Shown here piece by piece: positions 1 through 8,441 of a stretch of 18,900 nt of DNA. The notes beneath the pieces were generated by a model, which was not told where the DNA came from, ran no database searches, and saw only the letters and a list, made by a program, of their open reading frames with translations. The translations under genes and the position numbers were made by a program. This DNA is from CAYSXY01 sp964435165. GTDB taxonomy: Bacteria > Pseudomonadota > Alphaproteobacteria > Rickettsiales > RI-342. The stretch covers positions 1 through 18,900 of the forward strand of contig CAYSXY010000042.1 of assembly GCA_964435165.1 (NCBI GenBank), written 5' to 3'. Position 1 is the first letter of the stretch. Every line of letters begins with the position of its first letter.

Positions 1-129
1 GGTCAAACCACCTGGACCATCACGTCCGGTGGCATCACCGATGCTGATGGTAACCAACTGCGGTTCAACAATGGCACGCTGCGCGGCACGATTGATGGCA
101 CGCAAGTGACCATCACGCCAAGTAGTTAG
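1..129 (+). CDS. C-terminal fragment of an unidentified protein
   Basis: Frame 1 is open from the first base to a TAG at 127-129, giving the last 42 residues of a protein whose start lies outside the window. The residues are rich in Thr, Gly, Asp and Asn (for example T-W-T-I-T-S-G-G and the closing T-I-T-P-S-S), alternating like short beta strands. This is common in secreted or surface beta-rich proteins and in lipoprotein C-termini, but no family can be named. A strong terminator hairpin begins 38 bases after the stop, which supports a real gene end here. Confidence 0.6.
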   Translation, partial: GQTTWTITSGGITDADGNQLRFNNGTLRGTIDGTQVTITPSS

Positions 130-167
130 CGCGACCATCCCCCCGATCACACAGCTCACGCTGTTAG

Positions 168-203
168 CCCGGCTATTCTCTTCCTCAGAGATAGCCGGGT
201 TTT
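168..203 (+). terminator. Rho-independent terminator of the upstream gene
   Basis: CCCGGCTAT at 168-176 pairs perfectly with ATAGCCGGG at 191-199, a 9-bp stem with a 14-base loop, followed directly by TTTT. The T-run lies only on the plus-strand side, so it ends transcription of the gene that stops at 129 and not the minus-strand operon. Confidence 0.85.
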
Positions 204-266
204 ATAATCATTCACTTTAAAAATTTCTGCTTGCTGCAAATGATGGTTTTTTGCGTTTCCTCATTT

Positions 267-288
267 GCCGGTACATTTAAGTACCGGC
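267..288. repeat. Perfect 8-bp inverted repeat in the intergenic gap
   Basis: GCCGGTAC (267-274) and GTACCGGC (281-288) are separated by the 6-base loop ATTTAA. The repeat lies about 120 bases downstream of the minus-strand oxidoreductase stop. It could be the transcript-end hairpin of that operon, but no T-run follows it on the minus strand, so a factor-dependent end or an operator is equally possible. The rest of 204-410 is AT-rich and shows no other gene or site that I can support. Confidence 0.4.
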
Positions 289-410
289 CATTGCGGTACT
301 CTAAAACCAAACATTTTCGCTAACCAGAAATTCTTAAATTGAACGACTATATAATGAAATGCTAATCTGTTGCTGCCTTCAATACCAAAAATTTACTAAA
401 CAACTAATCG

Positions 411-3400
411 CTACGCTGCCAATGTGCGCTCACCCATCTGGGTCAGGGCGCGGTCAATCCATTGCGCAGTTAGTTTTTCCTGCAGGCTGTTCTGGCCCAG
501 GCGCTGGCGTAAATGCGGGAAGGACACACAATCCAGCGGCTGATCCTGATTAAAGCAGGAAAAGACATAGCTCTCTTCACCCGTTTCCGGGTCCACATGC
601 TGTTGCAGGCATTGCGCGCAGATTTCCTTCATCATGCATTGCATGGGCGAGTTGATGCTGCCAATCGCTAAATGCGAGTCTTTCAGCCATGGCTTCAAGG
701 CGGTGTGCCGCGCTTCTGCGACAGCAGCCATCATCCGGTCGGAGCCGATGGCGATGATGCGGTCCACCTCGGTGAGCGGCAGCGAAGGCGAGCCATTCTG
801 ATAGGCCACCATCGCTTCAACAATGTTCCCATGGAAGGCATGATCCTGCGGGCGGCGTGCCTCAAAATCCGGCGCTTCATCGCAGCACCACACCACCACA
901 TCTGCCGCCGCTTCAATCTCATCCAGCTTATAGCGGTCGATATTCTTCTTATAGCCTGCGAAATACAGCACCTTGTTGCCTGCCTCGCGGCAGGCCTTGC
1001 CGATGGAAAACAGCACAGCATTGCCCAATCCACCACCCACCAGCATCACCGTCTCATCTGTGGGAATCTCCGTCGGCGTGCCTGTCGGTCCCATCAAAAT
1101 CACCGGCTCACCCTTTTTCAAATAGGCACAGAGATCAGACGAGCCGCCCATCTCCAACACAATGGTGGAGAGCAGGCCTTTTTCCTTATCCACCGAGGCA
1201 CCGGTCAGCGCCAGCCCTTCCATGGCGAGCAGGGTGCCGTCCGGGCCTTTCAGCGCAAACCCATCATAATTTTGCAGGCGATAGAACTGCCCTGGATCAA
1301 AATTGCGCGCGGCAAGAGGCGCATGCACCACCACCTCAATAATAGTTGGGGTCAGACGAATCACATCAGCCACCACGGCGATGAACTGGCGACGCATCTG
1401 CTCCACGAAGGCAGCAGATGAATCACGATTGGCTGGCTGTTTTTTCGCCAATATACGGCTGATGGTGGGGTAGCCCTGCTTGGCACTACCCATGGCCTTC
1501 ACCACATTACCGGCAAAGGAGGGGTGCAAATCACCAAAATAGCTGATGCTGTTGCCATTAGCCTCCATCTGCGTCAGCACTTGCGGCACCTCCGGCTTGG
1601 CCACCCATTCCGGCGAGGCATGCTGGCCTGCTTCGTCCATGGCAGCGAAATATTTGCCATCCATCTCAAAATTGACTGGGTCTTCGCGTTGGAGCACGGT
1701 GTTGGGTTGCGTACCGGCCGCTACCAGAATGGTCCGCGCCGGAACGGTAAGCAGTGAGGCCGCCTGTTCCGCATTGGCTTGATAGGCAACGGTGAGCCCT
1801 TTTGCCGCCCCATACTGATCAATCTCCACCGCTTTGGGTGTGCAATGTTCGGCAAATTCAATACCTTCCTGCAGCGCCAACTCCACCTCTTCATGGTTGA
1901 GGCGATAACTCGGCGCATCCTGCAGGCTGCGGCGATAGAGCAAATGCACACCGCCCCATTGGCGCAGCAGGGCAAGAATATTCGGCTCACGCCCTTCCTT
2001 GGTAGCCAGATGCCGCTCTTCACGAATAGCTCTGGCATGGGCAATCCATTCTTCGGCGGTTTCCCGCTCTTCCGCACTCCAATAGCCTTGCACGGCTGCC
2101 TCGCCGCGTTCTTTCACCAGCGCTTCATAGCGGCGCAGGAATTTTTCCACCTGAACCGGGTAATAGGCGAGCGATTCCGTCGCGGTGTCAATGGCAGTCA
2201 GCCCGCCGCCAATCACCACCACTGGCAGGCGCAGTGTTAAATTGGCGATAGAGTCAGATTTTGCTGCACCGGTCAGTTGCAGTGCCATTAAAAAATCGGA
2301 GGCGGTGCGTACACCATTGGCCAGCCCGTTGGGAATGTCGAGAATACGCGGCTTGCCTGCACCCATACATAAGGCAATATGGTCAAAGCCCAATTGCCAT
2401 GCTTGCTCAACCGTCACCGTGCCACCCATGCGCACCCCGCCAAACATGGCAAATTGCCGCCGCCGCTCCAGCAGCAGGCGAATCAGCTTGAGATAATTCT
2501 TATTCCAGCGCACGGTGATGCCATATTCCGCCACGCCGCCAAACCCGGCCAGGCTGCGCGTATCCAGATTCTCGTAGAGTGCCGTCACATCACGAATCGG
2601 CGCAAATGGCACCAACTCACCCGTGGCGCTAACGCCCGAAATCTCCGGTGGCAGTGGCTCAATTTTCAGCCCGTCAATACCCACGACCGTATGACCATCA
2701 TTCATCAGATGATGGGCGAGGGTGTAGCCCGCCGGGCCCAGGCCAGCCACCAGCACTTTATGGCCTGTCTCTGCTTTGGGTAATGGGCGGTGAATATTCA
2801 ACGGGTTCCAGCGTGTCAGCAGGCTGTAGATTTCAAACCCCCAGGGCAGATGCAGAATATCCTTCAAGGTACGGGTTTCCATCTGCGGAATATCGACCGG
2901 ATCCTGTTTCTGGTAGATGCAGCTTTTCATGCAATCATTGCAAATACGGTGGCCCGTGCCGGCACACATCGGATTGTCAATCGTCACAACAGCCAGTGCG
3001 CCGAGCGGTACTGCCTGTGCCTTGAGCATGTTCATCTCGGAGATTTTTTCTTCCAACGGGCAGCCGGCGAGGGTGACGCGTGTCGGGCTTTCCTTAAATC
3101 GCCCTTCCTTATCGCGCAGTCCTTTTGAGCAACTATCCTTGCCCTGATTGTGGCAATAAATGCAGTAATTCGCTTCGTCCAGAGCCTCAGCGAGGGATGC
3201 CCCGTCATCCGTCAGGGCAAAGCCTTCGCGTCGCCGCAATTCGTGATCGGGCAGTTTGAGCATACGAATGCCATCACGCTCTACCGTCTCGACCGGGACC
3301 AAATGATCAAAATCAAGCTTCTTCGGTTTGGTGAACAAAATGCCACCACCATGAAGGGCCTGCCCGGCCTCGGTCTGGCTGGCCCAGGCGCTGTAGCGCA

Positions 3401-3887
3401 AAGCAAGGTCGAGCGATGCGTCATGCGCCGTTTCATCCTCCAGCCACTGTGTGACGGCGCGAGCAAAGCTGAGTTCATCGAATGGCTCACCCATTGCCTG
3501 TTCCAACGCCTCACGCAATGTAGCAGCGTCAAACCCTTCTGCTTCTGCCGCCTTATAGGCACGCAATGCCCGGCGCTGGACAAACAGGCGCTTGACGCTG
3601 TAGAGCGGATCCAGCCCTTTTTGTGCCTGAATCAGCGCTTCCACCTCATCCGAAATGCTGAAGAGCTGCGCGATAAATCGCTCAACATGCGGCGCGAGAT
3701 CAATCAGCAAGGTGCTATGCGCCTTTTCTTCCAGCCCATCAGGCTCGGCTCGGGCTTCCATCAACTGGTTATACAGCCCAACATCCTCCGTCTTGAGTGC
3801 ATCGAGAAAATGGCCGTCGAGTTGTACCAGCCCATCACGCTCATAGAGATCAGCAAATGCCAGACCATAGGGGAGGGAGAGTATCAT
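411..3887 (-). CDS. Large Fe-S/FAD NAD(P)H oxidoreductase, probable electron donor for sulfite reduction
   Basis: This is a 1158-residue multidomain electron-transfer protein. Residues 1-235 match nothing I recognise. Residues 242-323 hold eight cysteines (242, 245, 253, 276, 308, 316, 319, 323), as in the Fe-S segment before GltD-type domains. Residues 377-800 form a GltD-like two-dinucleotide flavoprotein: G-L-G-P-A-G at 382-387 for FAD, G-G-G-L-T-A at 560-565 for NAD(P), and A-A-G-T-Q-P-N at 723-729. Residues 830-1080 resemble ferredoxin reductase/PyrK, with G-G-G-L-G-N at 951-956. Cysteines 1084, 1090, 1093, 1111 and 1120 suggest a C-terminal 2Fe-2S centre. A longer reading frame opens at 3950, but ATG 3887 is preferred: AAGGA precedes it and it avoids overlapping cysH. 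It is the last operon gene, 14 bases after cysH. No cysJ is present, so feeding electrons to CysI or CysH is inferred, not shown. Confidence 0.85.
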   Translation of the reverse strand: MILSLPYGLAFADLYERDGLVQLDGHFLDALKTEDVGLYNQLMEARAEPDGLEEKAHSTLLIDLAPHVERFIAQLFSISDEVEALIQAQKGLDPLYSVKRLFVQRRALRAYKAAEAEGFDAATLREALEQAMGEPFDELSFARAVTQWLEDETAHDASLDLALRYSAWASQTEAGQALHGGGILFTKPKKLDFDHLVPVETVERDGIRMLKLPDHELRRREGFALTDDGASLAEALDEANYCIYCHNQGKDSCSKGLRDKEGRFKESPTRVTLAGCPLEEKISEMNMLKAQAVPLGALAVVTIDNPMCAGTGHRICNDCMKSCIYQKQDPVDIPQMETRTLKDILHLPWGFEIYSLLTRWNPLNIHRPLPKAETGHKVLVAGLGPAGYTLAHHLMNDGHTVVGIDGLKIEPLPPEISGVSATGELVPFAPIRDVTALYENLDTRSLAGFGGVAEYGITVRWNKNYLKLIRLLLERRRQFAMFGGVRMGGTVTVEQAWQLGFDHIALCMGAGKPRILDIPNGLANGVRTASDFLMALQLTGAAKSDSIANLTLRLPVVVIGGGLTAIDTATESLAYYPVQVEKFLRRYEALVKERGEAAVQGYWSAEERETAEEWIAHARAIREERHLATKEGREPNILALLRQWGGVHLLYRRSLQDAPSYRLNHEEVELALQEGIEFAEHCTPKAVEIDQYGAAKGLTVAYQANAEQAASLLTVPARTILVAAGTQPNTVLQREDPVNFEMDGKYFAAMDEAGQHASPEWVAKPEVPQVLTQMEANGNSISYFGDLHPSFAGNVVKAMGSAKQGYPTISRILAKKQPANRDSSAAFVEQMRRQFIAVVADVIRLTPTIIEVVVHAPLAARNFDPGQFYRLQNYDGFALKGPDGTLLAMEGLALTGASVDKEKGLLSTIVLEMGGSSDLCAYLKKGEPVILMGPTGTPTEIPTDETVMLVGGGLGNAVLFSIGKACREAGNKVLYFAGYKKNIDRYKLDEIEAAADVVVWCCDEAPDFEARRPQDHAFHGNIVEAMVAYQNGSPSLPLTEVDRIIAIGSDRMMAAVAEARHTALKPWLKDSHLAIGSINSPMQCMMKEICAQCLQQHVDPETGEESYVFSCFNQDQPLDCVSFPHLRQRLGQNSLQEKLTAQWIDRALTQMGERTLAA

Positions 3888-3901
3888 ACCGTTATTCCTT
3901 C

Positions 3902-4633
3902 TTATATATTCCAGTCCGCTGTGTCTTTGCTGGACAGGTGAATGCCACATTCAGTTTTACTGTCGTTCAGACCATTGGTATGTGCCCAGCGCCCGGCGCG
4001 TTCATCTTCGCCCTCTTTCACCGGGCGTGTACAAGGGGCGCAACCGATGGAACGGTAACCATGTGCAATCAGCGGGTGTGGCGGCAAGGCTTCACGGCGC
4101 ATATAATCCCGAATATCCTCCGCCGACCAGTCTGCTAACGGGTTGATACGAAACAGCCCATCATCATGCAATTCGATGGTGTCCATATCTGAACGGTCTT
4201 TTGTCTGGTAACGCTTGCGCCCGGTAATGATGGCCTCAATGCCATGAGCCTCAAGTGCATCATCCAGCGGTGCCACCTTCCGCAGCCAGCAACAGCGGTT
4301 TGGCTGCGTGCTCCATAGTGAGCCATCCGGGTCAATCTGCTCCAGTTTGTTATCATCCGGTGTGAGCTGCAGGATATTGGTGAGCCCTAATTGGGCTTGC
4401 AATGTGGTCACGTAAGCCAGCGTTTCCGGAAAATGCTTGCCTGTTTGCAGAAACAACACGGGCGTAGCAGGATCAACTTTGGCAACCAGAGACAAGGTGA
4501 CCGCAGCGTCGGCCCCAAAGGAAGAGAGCAGGGCAATGCGCCCGTTAAATTCATCACGAATCATCGCTCGTAGCAAAGGCAATGCATCCAGCGTTCCATG
4601 ATAGGTTTGCAATCGTGAGAGAGACGCCGTCAT
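3902..4633 (-). CDS. cysH: CysH, adenylyl-sulfate (APS-type) reductase
   Basis: The 243-residue protein reduces activated sulfate to sulfite in the cytoplasm. It has the nucleotide-binding motif S-S-F-G-A-D at 37-42, the segment T-G-R-K-R-Y-Q at 137-143, and the catalytic K-T-E-C-G-I-H with Cys229. Cys114-Cys115 and Cys198-x2-Cys201 are the four 4Fe-4S ligands that separate the APS-reducing (and dual-specificity) branch from the cluster-free PAPS reductases of enterobacteria, so APS is the likely substrate. ATG 4633 overlaps the stop of the siroheme gene by four bases, and a GGAAG ribosome site lies about eight bases upstream inside that gene, implying translational coupling. No sulfate adenylyltransferase gene is in the window. 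Confidence 0.93.
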   Translation of the reverse strand: MTASLSRLQTYHGTLDALPLLRAMIRDEFNGRIALLSSFGADAAVTLSLVAKVDPATPVLFLQTGKHFPETLAYVTTLQAQLGLTNILQLTPDDNKLEQIDPDGSLWSTQPNRCCWLRKVAPLDDALEAHGIEAIITGRKRYQTKDRSDMDTIELHDDGLFRINPLADWSAEDIRDYMRREALPPHPLIAHGYRSIGCAPCTRPVKEGEDERAGRWAHTNGLNDSKTECGIHLSSKDTADWNI

Positions 4634-5241
4634 GATGCTGCTTCCGACATCGCGGTTGCCTCAGATTGCTCATGCACGACATGTGGCAGCCATTGTTGCT
4701 TGGCAATATGCGCTTTCGTCAGACGCAATACCTCCGGCATGGCTTTGCCTTCAGCGCGCCATTGTTGGCGAAGCTCGGCCAGCTCGTCCAAGCGCTGCTC
4801 CCATTGTTCATCCATCCGCGCTTCCAGATATTCGCGCAGCGCCACTGACAGGCCTGGGCTTTTCCCATTAGTGGAAATAGCCAGTTGCAAATCTCCGCGC
4901 TTGACGCGCGACATAAAATAAAAATCACACTGTTCCGGCACATCTTCTACATTAACGATGGCACCCGACTTGCGCGCAAGAGAGGCAAGTTCTGCAGCGT
5001 GCTCGTCCGGCAGGTCGACGATCATCACCACACGATAGTTGGCTAATGCCTCTTGAGTTGGCAGATGGGGGTGAAAGTTGCTTCCAGCCAGTGCTTTCAC
5101 TTCATCATCAGCATCATCGCAATAAACGCTGAGATGCGGTGCTTCATTGATAAGTTGTGCCAAGCGCTTACGCAAGCCGCGGCCACGCCCGATGAGGGCG
5201 ACAGGGAGTCTGTCCAGGGTAAGTCCAACAGGAAACACCAT
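4630..5241 (-). CDS. Siroheme synthase N-terminal type: precorrin-2 dehydrogenase/sirohydrochlorin ferrochelatase
   Basis: The 203-residue protein corresponds to the N-terminal half of CysG (Met8p-like), which oxidises precorrin-2 and inserts iron to make siroheme, the cofactor of the adjacent CysI. The nucleotide-binding loop reads A-L-I-G-R-G-R-G (15-22), more basic than the usual G-G-G. The catalytic region N-V-E-D (97-100) places Asp100 where CysG has its key Asp. The segment I-S-T-N-G-K-S-P (122-129) matches the conserved S-x-G-G-x-S-P. The uroporphyrinogen methyltransferase half of CysG is absent and must be encoded elsewhere. The gene starts seven bases after the cysI stop and overlaps cysH by four. 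The C-terminal 60 residues are charged and helical. Confidence 0.88.
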   Translation of the reverse strand: MVFPVGLTLDRLPVALIGRGRGLRKRLAQLINEAPHLSVYCDDADDEVKALAGSNFHPHLPTQEALANYRVVMIVDLPDEHAAELASLARKSGAIVNVEDVPEQCDFYFMSRVKRGDLQLAISTNGKSPGLSVALREYLEARMDEQWEQRLDELAELRQQWRAEGKAMPEVLRLTKAHIAKQQWLPHVVHEQSEATAMSEAAS

Positions 5242-5248
5242 CTTCCGC

Positions 5249-6982
5249 TCAATTCAGGGTGCGCTGTGCCACTTCCGTGACAGGTTCCAGCCCATAGCGG
5301 TGACAAAAATCGCCAAACCCTTCCGACGCATCCTGTGCTTCATCACGATACAGCCTGAACATGGCCTCCAACAAGGCAGGCAGCTGTTCATACGGCACTT
5401 TATCGAGGATTTTTTCGTTCAGTCGCGTGCCTTCAAAATCGCCACCAACGAAAACGGCATATTGCCCTGGCGTTCGCCCGACGATACCGATATCGCCAGT
5501 GTACGGGCGTGAGCATCCATTGGGACAACCGGAAATGCTGAGAGAAATGGGACGCTCTGCCAGGCCAAGCTTTGCCAAAATCGCTTCTGTCTGTTGAATT
5601 AAAGGCTCGCGAATGCGTTCGGCTTCAGCCAGTGCTTTGCCACAGGTGGGCAGGGCAACGCAGGCTAAGGCCCAACGATCAAGCTCCGAGATATCCTCAC
5701 GTAGTCGGATACCATGCTCTGTGAGCAAGGTGGTGATGCCATCGCGATCTGCCGGGTCAATGTCATACAGGATAATATTCTGATCTGCCGCCAGGATAAT
5801 CGGCATCTGATAGCGCTCCACCACAGCGCGCAGGCCACTGCGAATCTGTTCATCTCCATGGTCTACAATCCGCCCGCTGGGAACAGGCACACCCAGCCAC
5901 CATTTGCCATCCTGCTGTTGGTGCCAGCCCATATGATCGGGCACTTCATAACGCTCAACGGGAACCGGTGCTTGTAATGGCTTGCCGAAATACTCAGCCA
6001 GTGTGGTTTTCGTCCAGTCCAGGCCATTTTCTTCTACCAGATATTTGAGCCGGGCATGACGGCGATTGGAACGGTCGCCATGATCGCGCTGGAGTTTCAC
6101 CACCGCCTCGGCCATACGCAACAAATCCTCTGGCGCAATAAAAGCAACCGGGGTGGCAAGGCGTGGATAGGTCTTAGCATTGTTATGCTGCATGCCAAGG
6201 CCGCCGCCTAAGCAGGTGTTATAGCCGGCAAGCCTGTCACCGTCGAACATGGCAACGAATGCCAGATCATTCGTTAGCACATCAATGGAATTATCTTCCG
6301 GCAGCGCAACGCCAATTTTGAATTTACGCGGCAGGTAATGCACCCCGTAAATGGGTTCATCGCCCTCGGCGTTATGCGGAGCCAAGGTTGTCTCGCCTTT
6401 AATACTGCCCCAGCCATCGACCTGCTCGCCATCAACCCAGATATTGAGATATTGCTCGGTGCGCGGCGTGAAATGTTTGGCCAGATCGAAGGCTGCCTGT
6501 TCCAGCATCTCATAACGGGGGCCTTTAACAGGAGCAAACACCGTGTTGATGTTACGCACTACATCGCCACACCCTCCCAGGGTGGAGAGCAGGTTGCGGT
6601 TGATTGTCGCAATCGCAGGCTTCAAATCCTGCTTTACAATACAATGAAACTGGAAGGTCTCGCGCGTTGTGATGCGCAGCGTGCCATTGGCAAAATCATC
6701 AGATAATTGATCCATGGCCAGATATTGTGCTGCCGTCAGTCGTCCGCCCGGCATTTTCAGCCGCAGCATAAATTCATGCTCTTTATCCAGGCCAGCTTTT
6801 TTGCGCTCTGTGGCTGTGTCGCGGTTATACCCCTGATAACTGCCATGAAATTTTAACAACTCATAAGAGTCGTTTGAAACGAATGCGTTGGCATCGGCCA
6901 GTTCTTCGGGCAGTGCGCCACGAAGCCCATCGCTTGTCTCTTTGATATGCTCTTGTTTGGATGGTTTATCCGCTATGGCCAT
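5249..6982 (-). CDS. cysI: CysI-type siroheme/4Fe-4S sulfite reductase hemoprotein
   Basis: The 577-residue protein carries out six-electron reduction of sulfite to sulfide and is close to E. coli CysI in length. Cys441-x5-Cys447 and Cys486-x3-Cys490 (in S-G-C-P-N-G-C) ligate the 4Fe-4S cluster and bridge it to siroheme. Basic residues for siroheme and sulfite appear in T-T-R-E-T-F (105-110) and R-H-A-R-L-K (308-313). The N-terminus around L-L-K-F-H-G-S-Y-Q aligns with the CysI start region. A GTG lies five codons upstream at 6997, but ATG 6982 is chosen because GAGAAG sits at ribosome-site distance. It is the first gene of the operon. A ferredoxin-dependent nitrite reductase is the alternative, but the cysH and siroheme partners and the CysI-like ends favour sulfite. 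Confidence 0.93.
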   Translation of the reverse strand: MAIADKPSKQEHIKETSDGLRGALPEELADANAFVSNDSYELLKFHGSYQGYNRDTATERKKAGLDKEHEFMLRLKMPGGRLTAAQYLAMDQLSDDFANGTLRITTRETFQFHCIVKQDLKPAIATINRNLLSTLGGCGDVVRNINTVFAPVKGPRYEMLEQAAFDLAKHFTPRTEQYLNIWVDGEQVDGWGSIKGETTLAPHNAEGDEPIYGVHYLPRKFKIGVALPEDNSIDVLTNDLAFVAMFDGDRLAGYNTCLGGGLGMQHNNAKTYPRLATPVAFIAPEDLLRMAEAVVKLQRDHGDRSNRRHARLKYLVEENGLDWTKTTLAEYFGKPLQAPVPVERYEVPDHMGWHQQQDGKWWLGVPVPSGRIVDHGDEQIRSGLRAVVERYQMPIILAADQNIILYDIDPADRDGITTLLTEHGIRLREDISELDRWALACVALPTCGKALAEAERIREPLIQQTEAILAKLGLAERPISLSISGCPNGCSRPYTGDIGIVGRTPGQYAVFVGGDFEGTRLNEKILDKVPYEQLPALLEAMFRLYRDEAQDASEGFGDFCHRYGLEPVTEVAQRTLN

Positions 6983-7010
6983 GGCGTTACTTCTCACAAA
7001 TTAGAGCGAC

Positions 7011-7039
7011 ACTATACTGCCCGCATCAAAATATGTAAA
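7011..7039 (-). promoter_or_regulatory. Sigma-70 type promoter of the cys operon
   Basis: Read on the minus strand, TTTACA (7039-7034) is a -35 element and TATAGT (7016-7011) a -10 element, with exactly 17 bases between. Transcription would begin near 7005, leaving a leader of about 22 bases before ATG 6982. Spacing and position are close to ideal. No transcript data are available. Confidence 0.7.
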
Positions 7040-7040
7040 T

Positions 7041-7073
7041 ATATTTGTGAAATAAAATATTTAACACAAATAT
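7041..7073. promoter_or_regulatory. Inverted repeat upstream of the cys promoter, candidate operator
   Basis: ATATTTGTG (7041-7049) and CACAAATAT (7065-7073) are perfect 9-base inverted arms with a 15-base spacer, ending one base upstream of the -35 element. A related partial copy, CACAAAT, lies near 6995-7001 over the start region. The position suits a dimeric activator of sulfur-assimilation genes. The protein that binds it is not identifiable here. Confidence 0.5.
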
Positions 7074-7559
7074 TATGTGATTAAGGGCGCAGATCAGGAA
7101 TTAGTCTGTCATTTTAAGATGAATATCGATAAAGAAGCAGGGTCGAAATGTCACCCGCCAATCAGGCAAATCTCGCACTCACGCCATGACAGGCATGATC
7201 GAACGATATGCGGTTGCTGTCAGTTATATTTACTGAGCCGCGCTCTGTAAGAGAACCGCTGCACTTAGAAATAGAAGTTGAAACGCGTGAAAAAAGACGT
7301 CACCGGAATCCGAAGCTGTGCGTGCATGCGGTGTAGGATGATGCGGCATATGAGATAGAATCCTTTCTCTGCTTTCCTTTAAACATAGCATAGAGTTATT
7401 ACCTGTTTATGACAATGTGCGCCCTGTCAAACAGATAGTTGCTCTGCAGCAAAGTTTCAATCCTCGGCATTTATGCATAAAGATGCTGACGCGGTGGCCT
7501 CGAGTCGATATATCAACATTTATGACGACATTGCCAAGCCAACAGGATACTTAATATTT
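7074..7559. other. Long gap with no convincing gene
   Basis: About 490 bases lie between the cys promoter region and the chosen ftsX start. A 43-codon frame with ATG at 7119 and TAA ending at 7250 has no ribosome site and no recognisable product, so it is not called. The ftsX frame extends back to ATG 7473. I see no clear promoter, tRNA or terminator. ATGCGG occurs twice near 7328-7351, and a short TTGCT/AGCAA pairing lies near 7440. Confidence 0.5.
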
Positions 7560-8438
7560 ATGTGGCGCGATTGCGATATCCCATTCTCACCGCAGGATTC
7601 CTATGCCGCACTCCCCTGGGTGATGGCCTTTATGGTATTCCTCGTCATCCTCAGCCTGTCAATGGCGCTTAACCTGCACGATCTGACCTCGCGCTGGTCA
7701 GAAATGAAAGAACACCGTGTGACCTTGTTTTTGTCGGCAGCCGACGATCAGGGGGCGGCACATGCCGAAAAAATACGCATCGAGCTAAGCAAACTGGATG
7801 GCGTGAACCAGGTGCAGGTTGTGCCGGCGCGAACCTTGCGGCAATGGTTGTCGCCATGGCTGGGCAACAAACAGGAGGTTATCAGCAACCTGCCGACACC
7901 GACACTTTTCGATGTGGTTATTGATCCTGCGCAGACAGATACAGCACGCTTTGTCGAGCGCGTCTCTCAGCAGCTTCCGATGCTAGCGGCAGAAGATCAT
8001 GCCATCTGGCTTCAGCGTTTCCAGCGCCTGGTCGAAGGGATGCAATGGGTGGCCGGTGCTATGGTGCTGCTGATTCTCAGCATCACGGGTATTATTCTGG
8101 CCATGTCTACGCGCACGGAAATGGCATTACATCAACCGACGCTGGAATTGCTTCGTATGCTTGGCGCGGATAAACCCTATATTATTCAGCAATTTCAGCT
8201 TAATGCATTGGCCATGAGCTTGAGAGGTGTGGCGGTTGGAAGTGTCTGTGGTGTTGCTGTGCTGTTTTTATTCAGTCACTTAGGCGGGGCCATTGATGCT
8301 CCGCTGCTGCCATTGATGCAGGTGGCCTGGCAGCATTGGGTAATGATCGCACTGGTGGCCGTTGGTTGTCTGGGATTAACCGTCTTCATGGCGCGTTTGA
8401 CGATCAGCTACCGCCTGCAACTACTAAATCGGCTTTAG
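7560..8438 (+). CDS. ftsX: FtsX-like cell-division permease
   Basis: This 292-residue membrane protein partners the ATPase FtsE and is thought to control peptidoglycan hydrolases at the division site. There are four membrane segments at about 19-38, 164-182, 222-240 and 260-279, with a periplasmic domain between the first two, the FtsX layout. The family segment after helix 2, H-Q-P-T-L-E-L-L-R-M-L-G-A (191-203), is well kept. The frame is open to ATG 7473, but ATG 7560 gives the short cytoplasmic tail (D-I-P-F-S-P-Q-D-S) typical of alphaproteobacterial FtsX, with a weak AGGA upstream. ftsE is not upstream as usual but 1.3 kb downstream on the other strand. The next gene starts three bases after the stop. 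Confidence 0.85.
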   Translation: MWRDCDIPFSPQDSYAALPWVMAFMVFLVILSLSMALNLHDLTSRWSEMKEHRVTLFLSAADDQGAAHAEKIRIELSKLDGVNQVQVVPARTLRQWLSPWLGNKQEVISNLPTPTLFDVVIDPAQTDTARFVERVSQQLPMLAAEDHAIWLQRFQRLVEGMQWVAGAMVLLILSITGIILAMSTRTEMALHQPTLELLRMLGADKPYIIQQFQLNALAMSLRGVAVGSVCGVAVLFLFSHLGGAIDAPLLPLMQVAWQHWVMIALVAVGCLGLTVFMARLTISYRLQLLNRL

Positions 8439-8441
8439 ACC

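Noticed and set aside
168..288. The two nearby inverted repeats as part of a CRISPR or repeat array
   Set aside because: They are unrelated in sequence and each occurs once; the first is a standard terminator.
672..1421. 249-codon plus-strand open frame
   Set aside because: Antisense shadow of the FNR-like domain of the oxidoreductase, rich in His and Arg, as reverse-strand frames often are.
3150..3941. 263-codon plus-strand open frame
   Set aside because: It lies wholly antisense to the start of the oxidoreductase gene, where conserved Fe-S cysteines fix the real frame; its product shows no domain.
7119..7250. 43-codon frame in the gap before ftsX
   Set aside because: No ribosome site, odd His/Arg/Cys-rich composition and no known family.
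7473..7559. Upstream ATG start for ftsX at 7473
   Set aside because: It has no ribosome site and would add 29 residues unlike other FtsX tails; ATG 7560 gives the usual N-terminus. It cannot be fully excluded.
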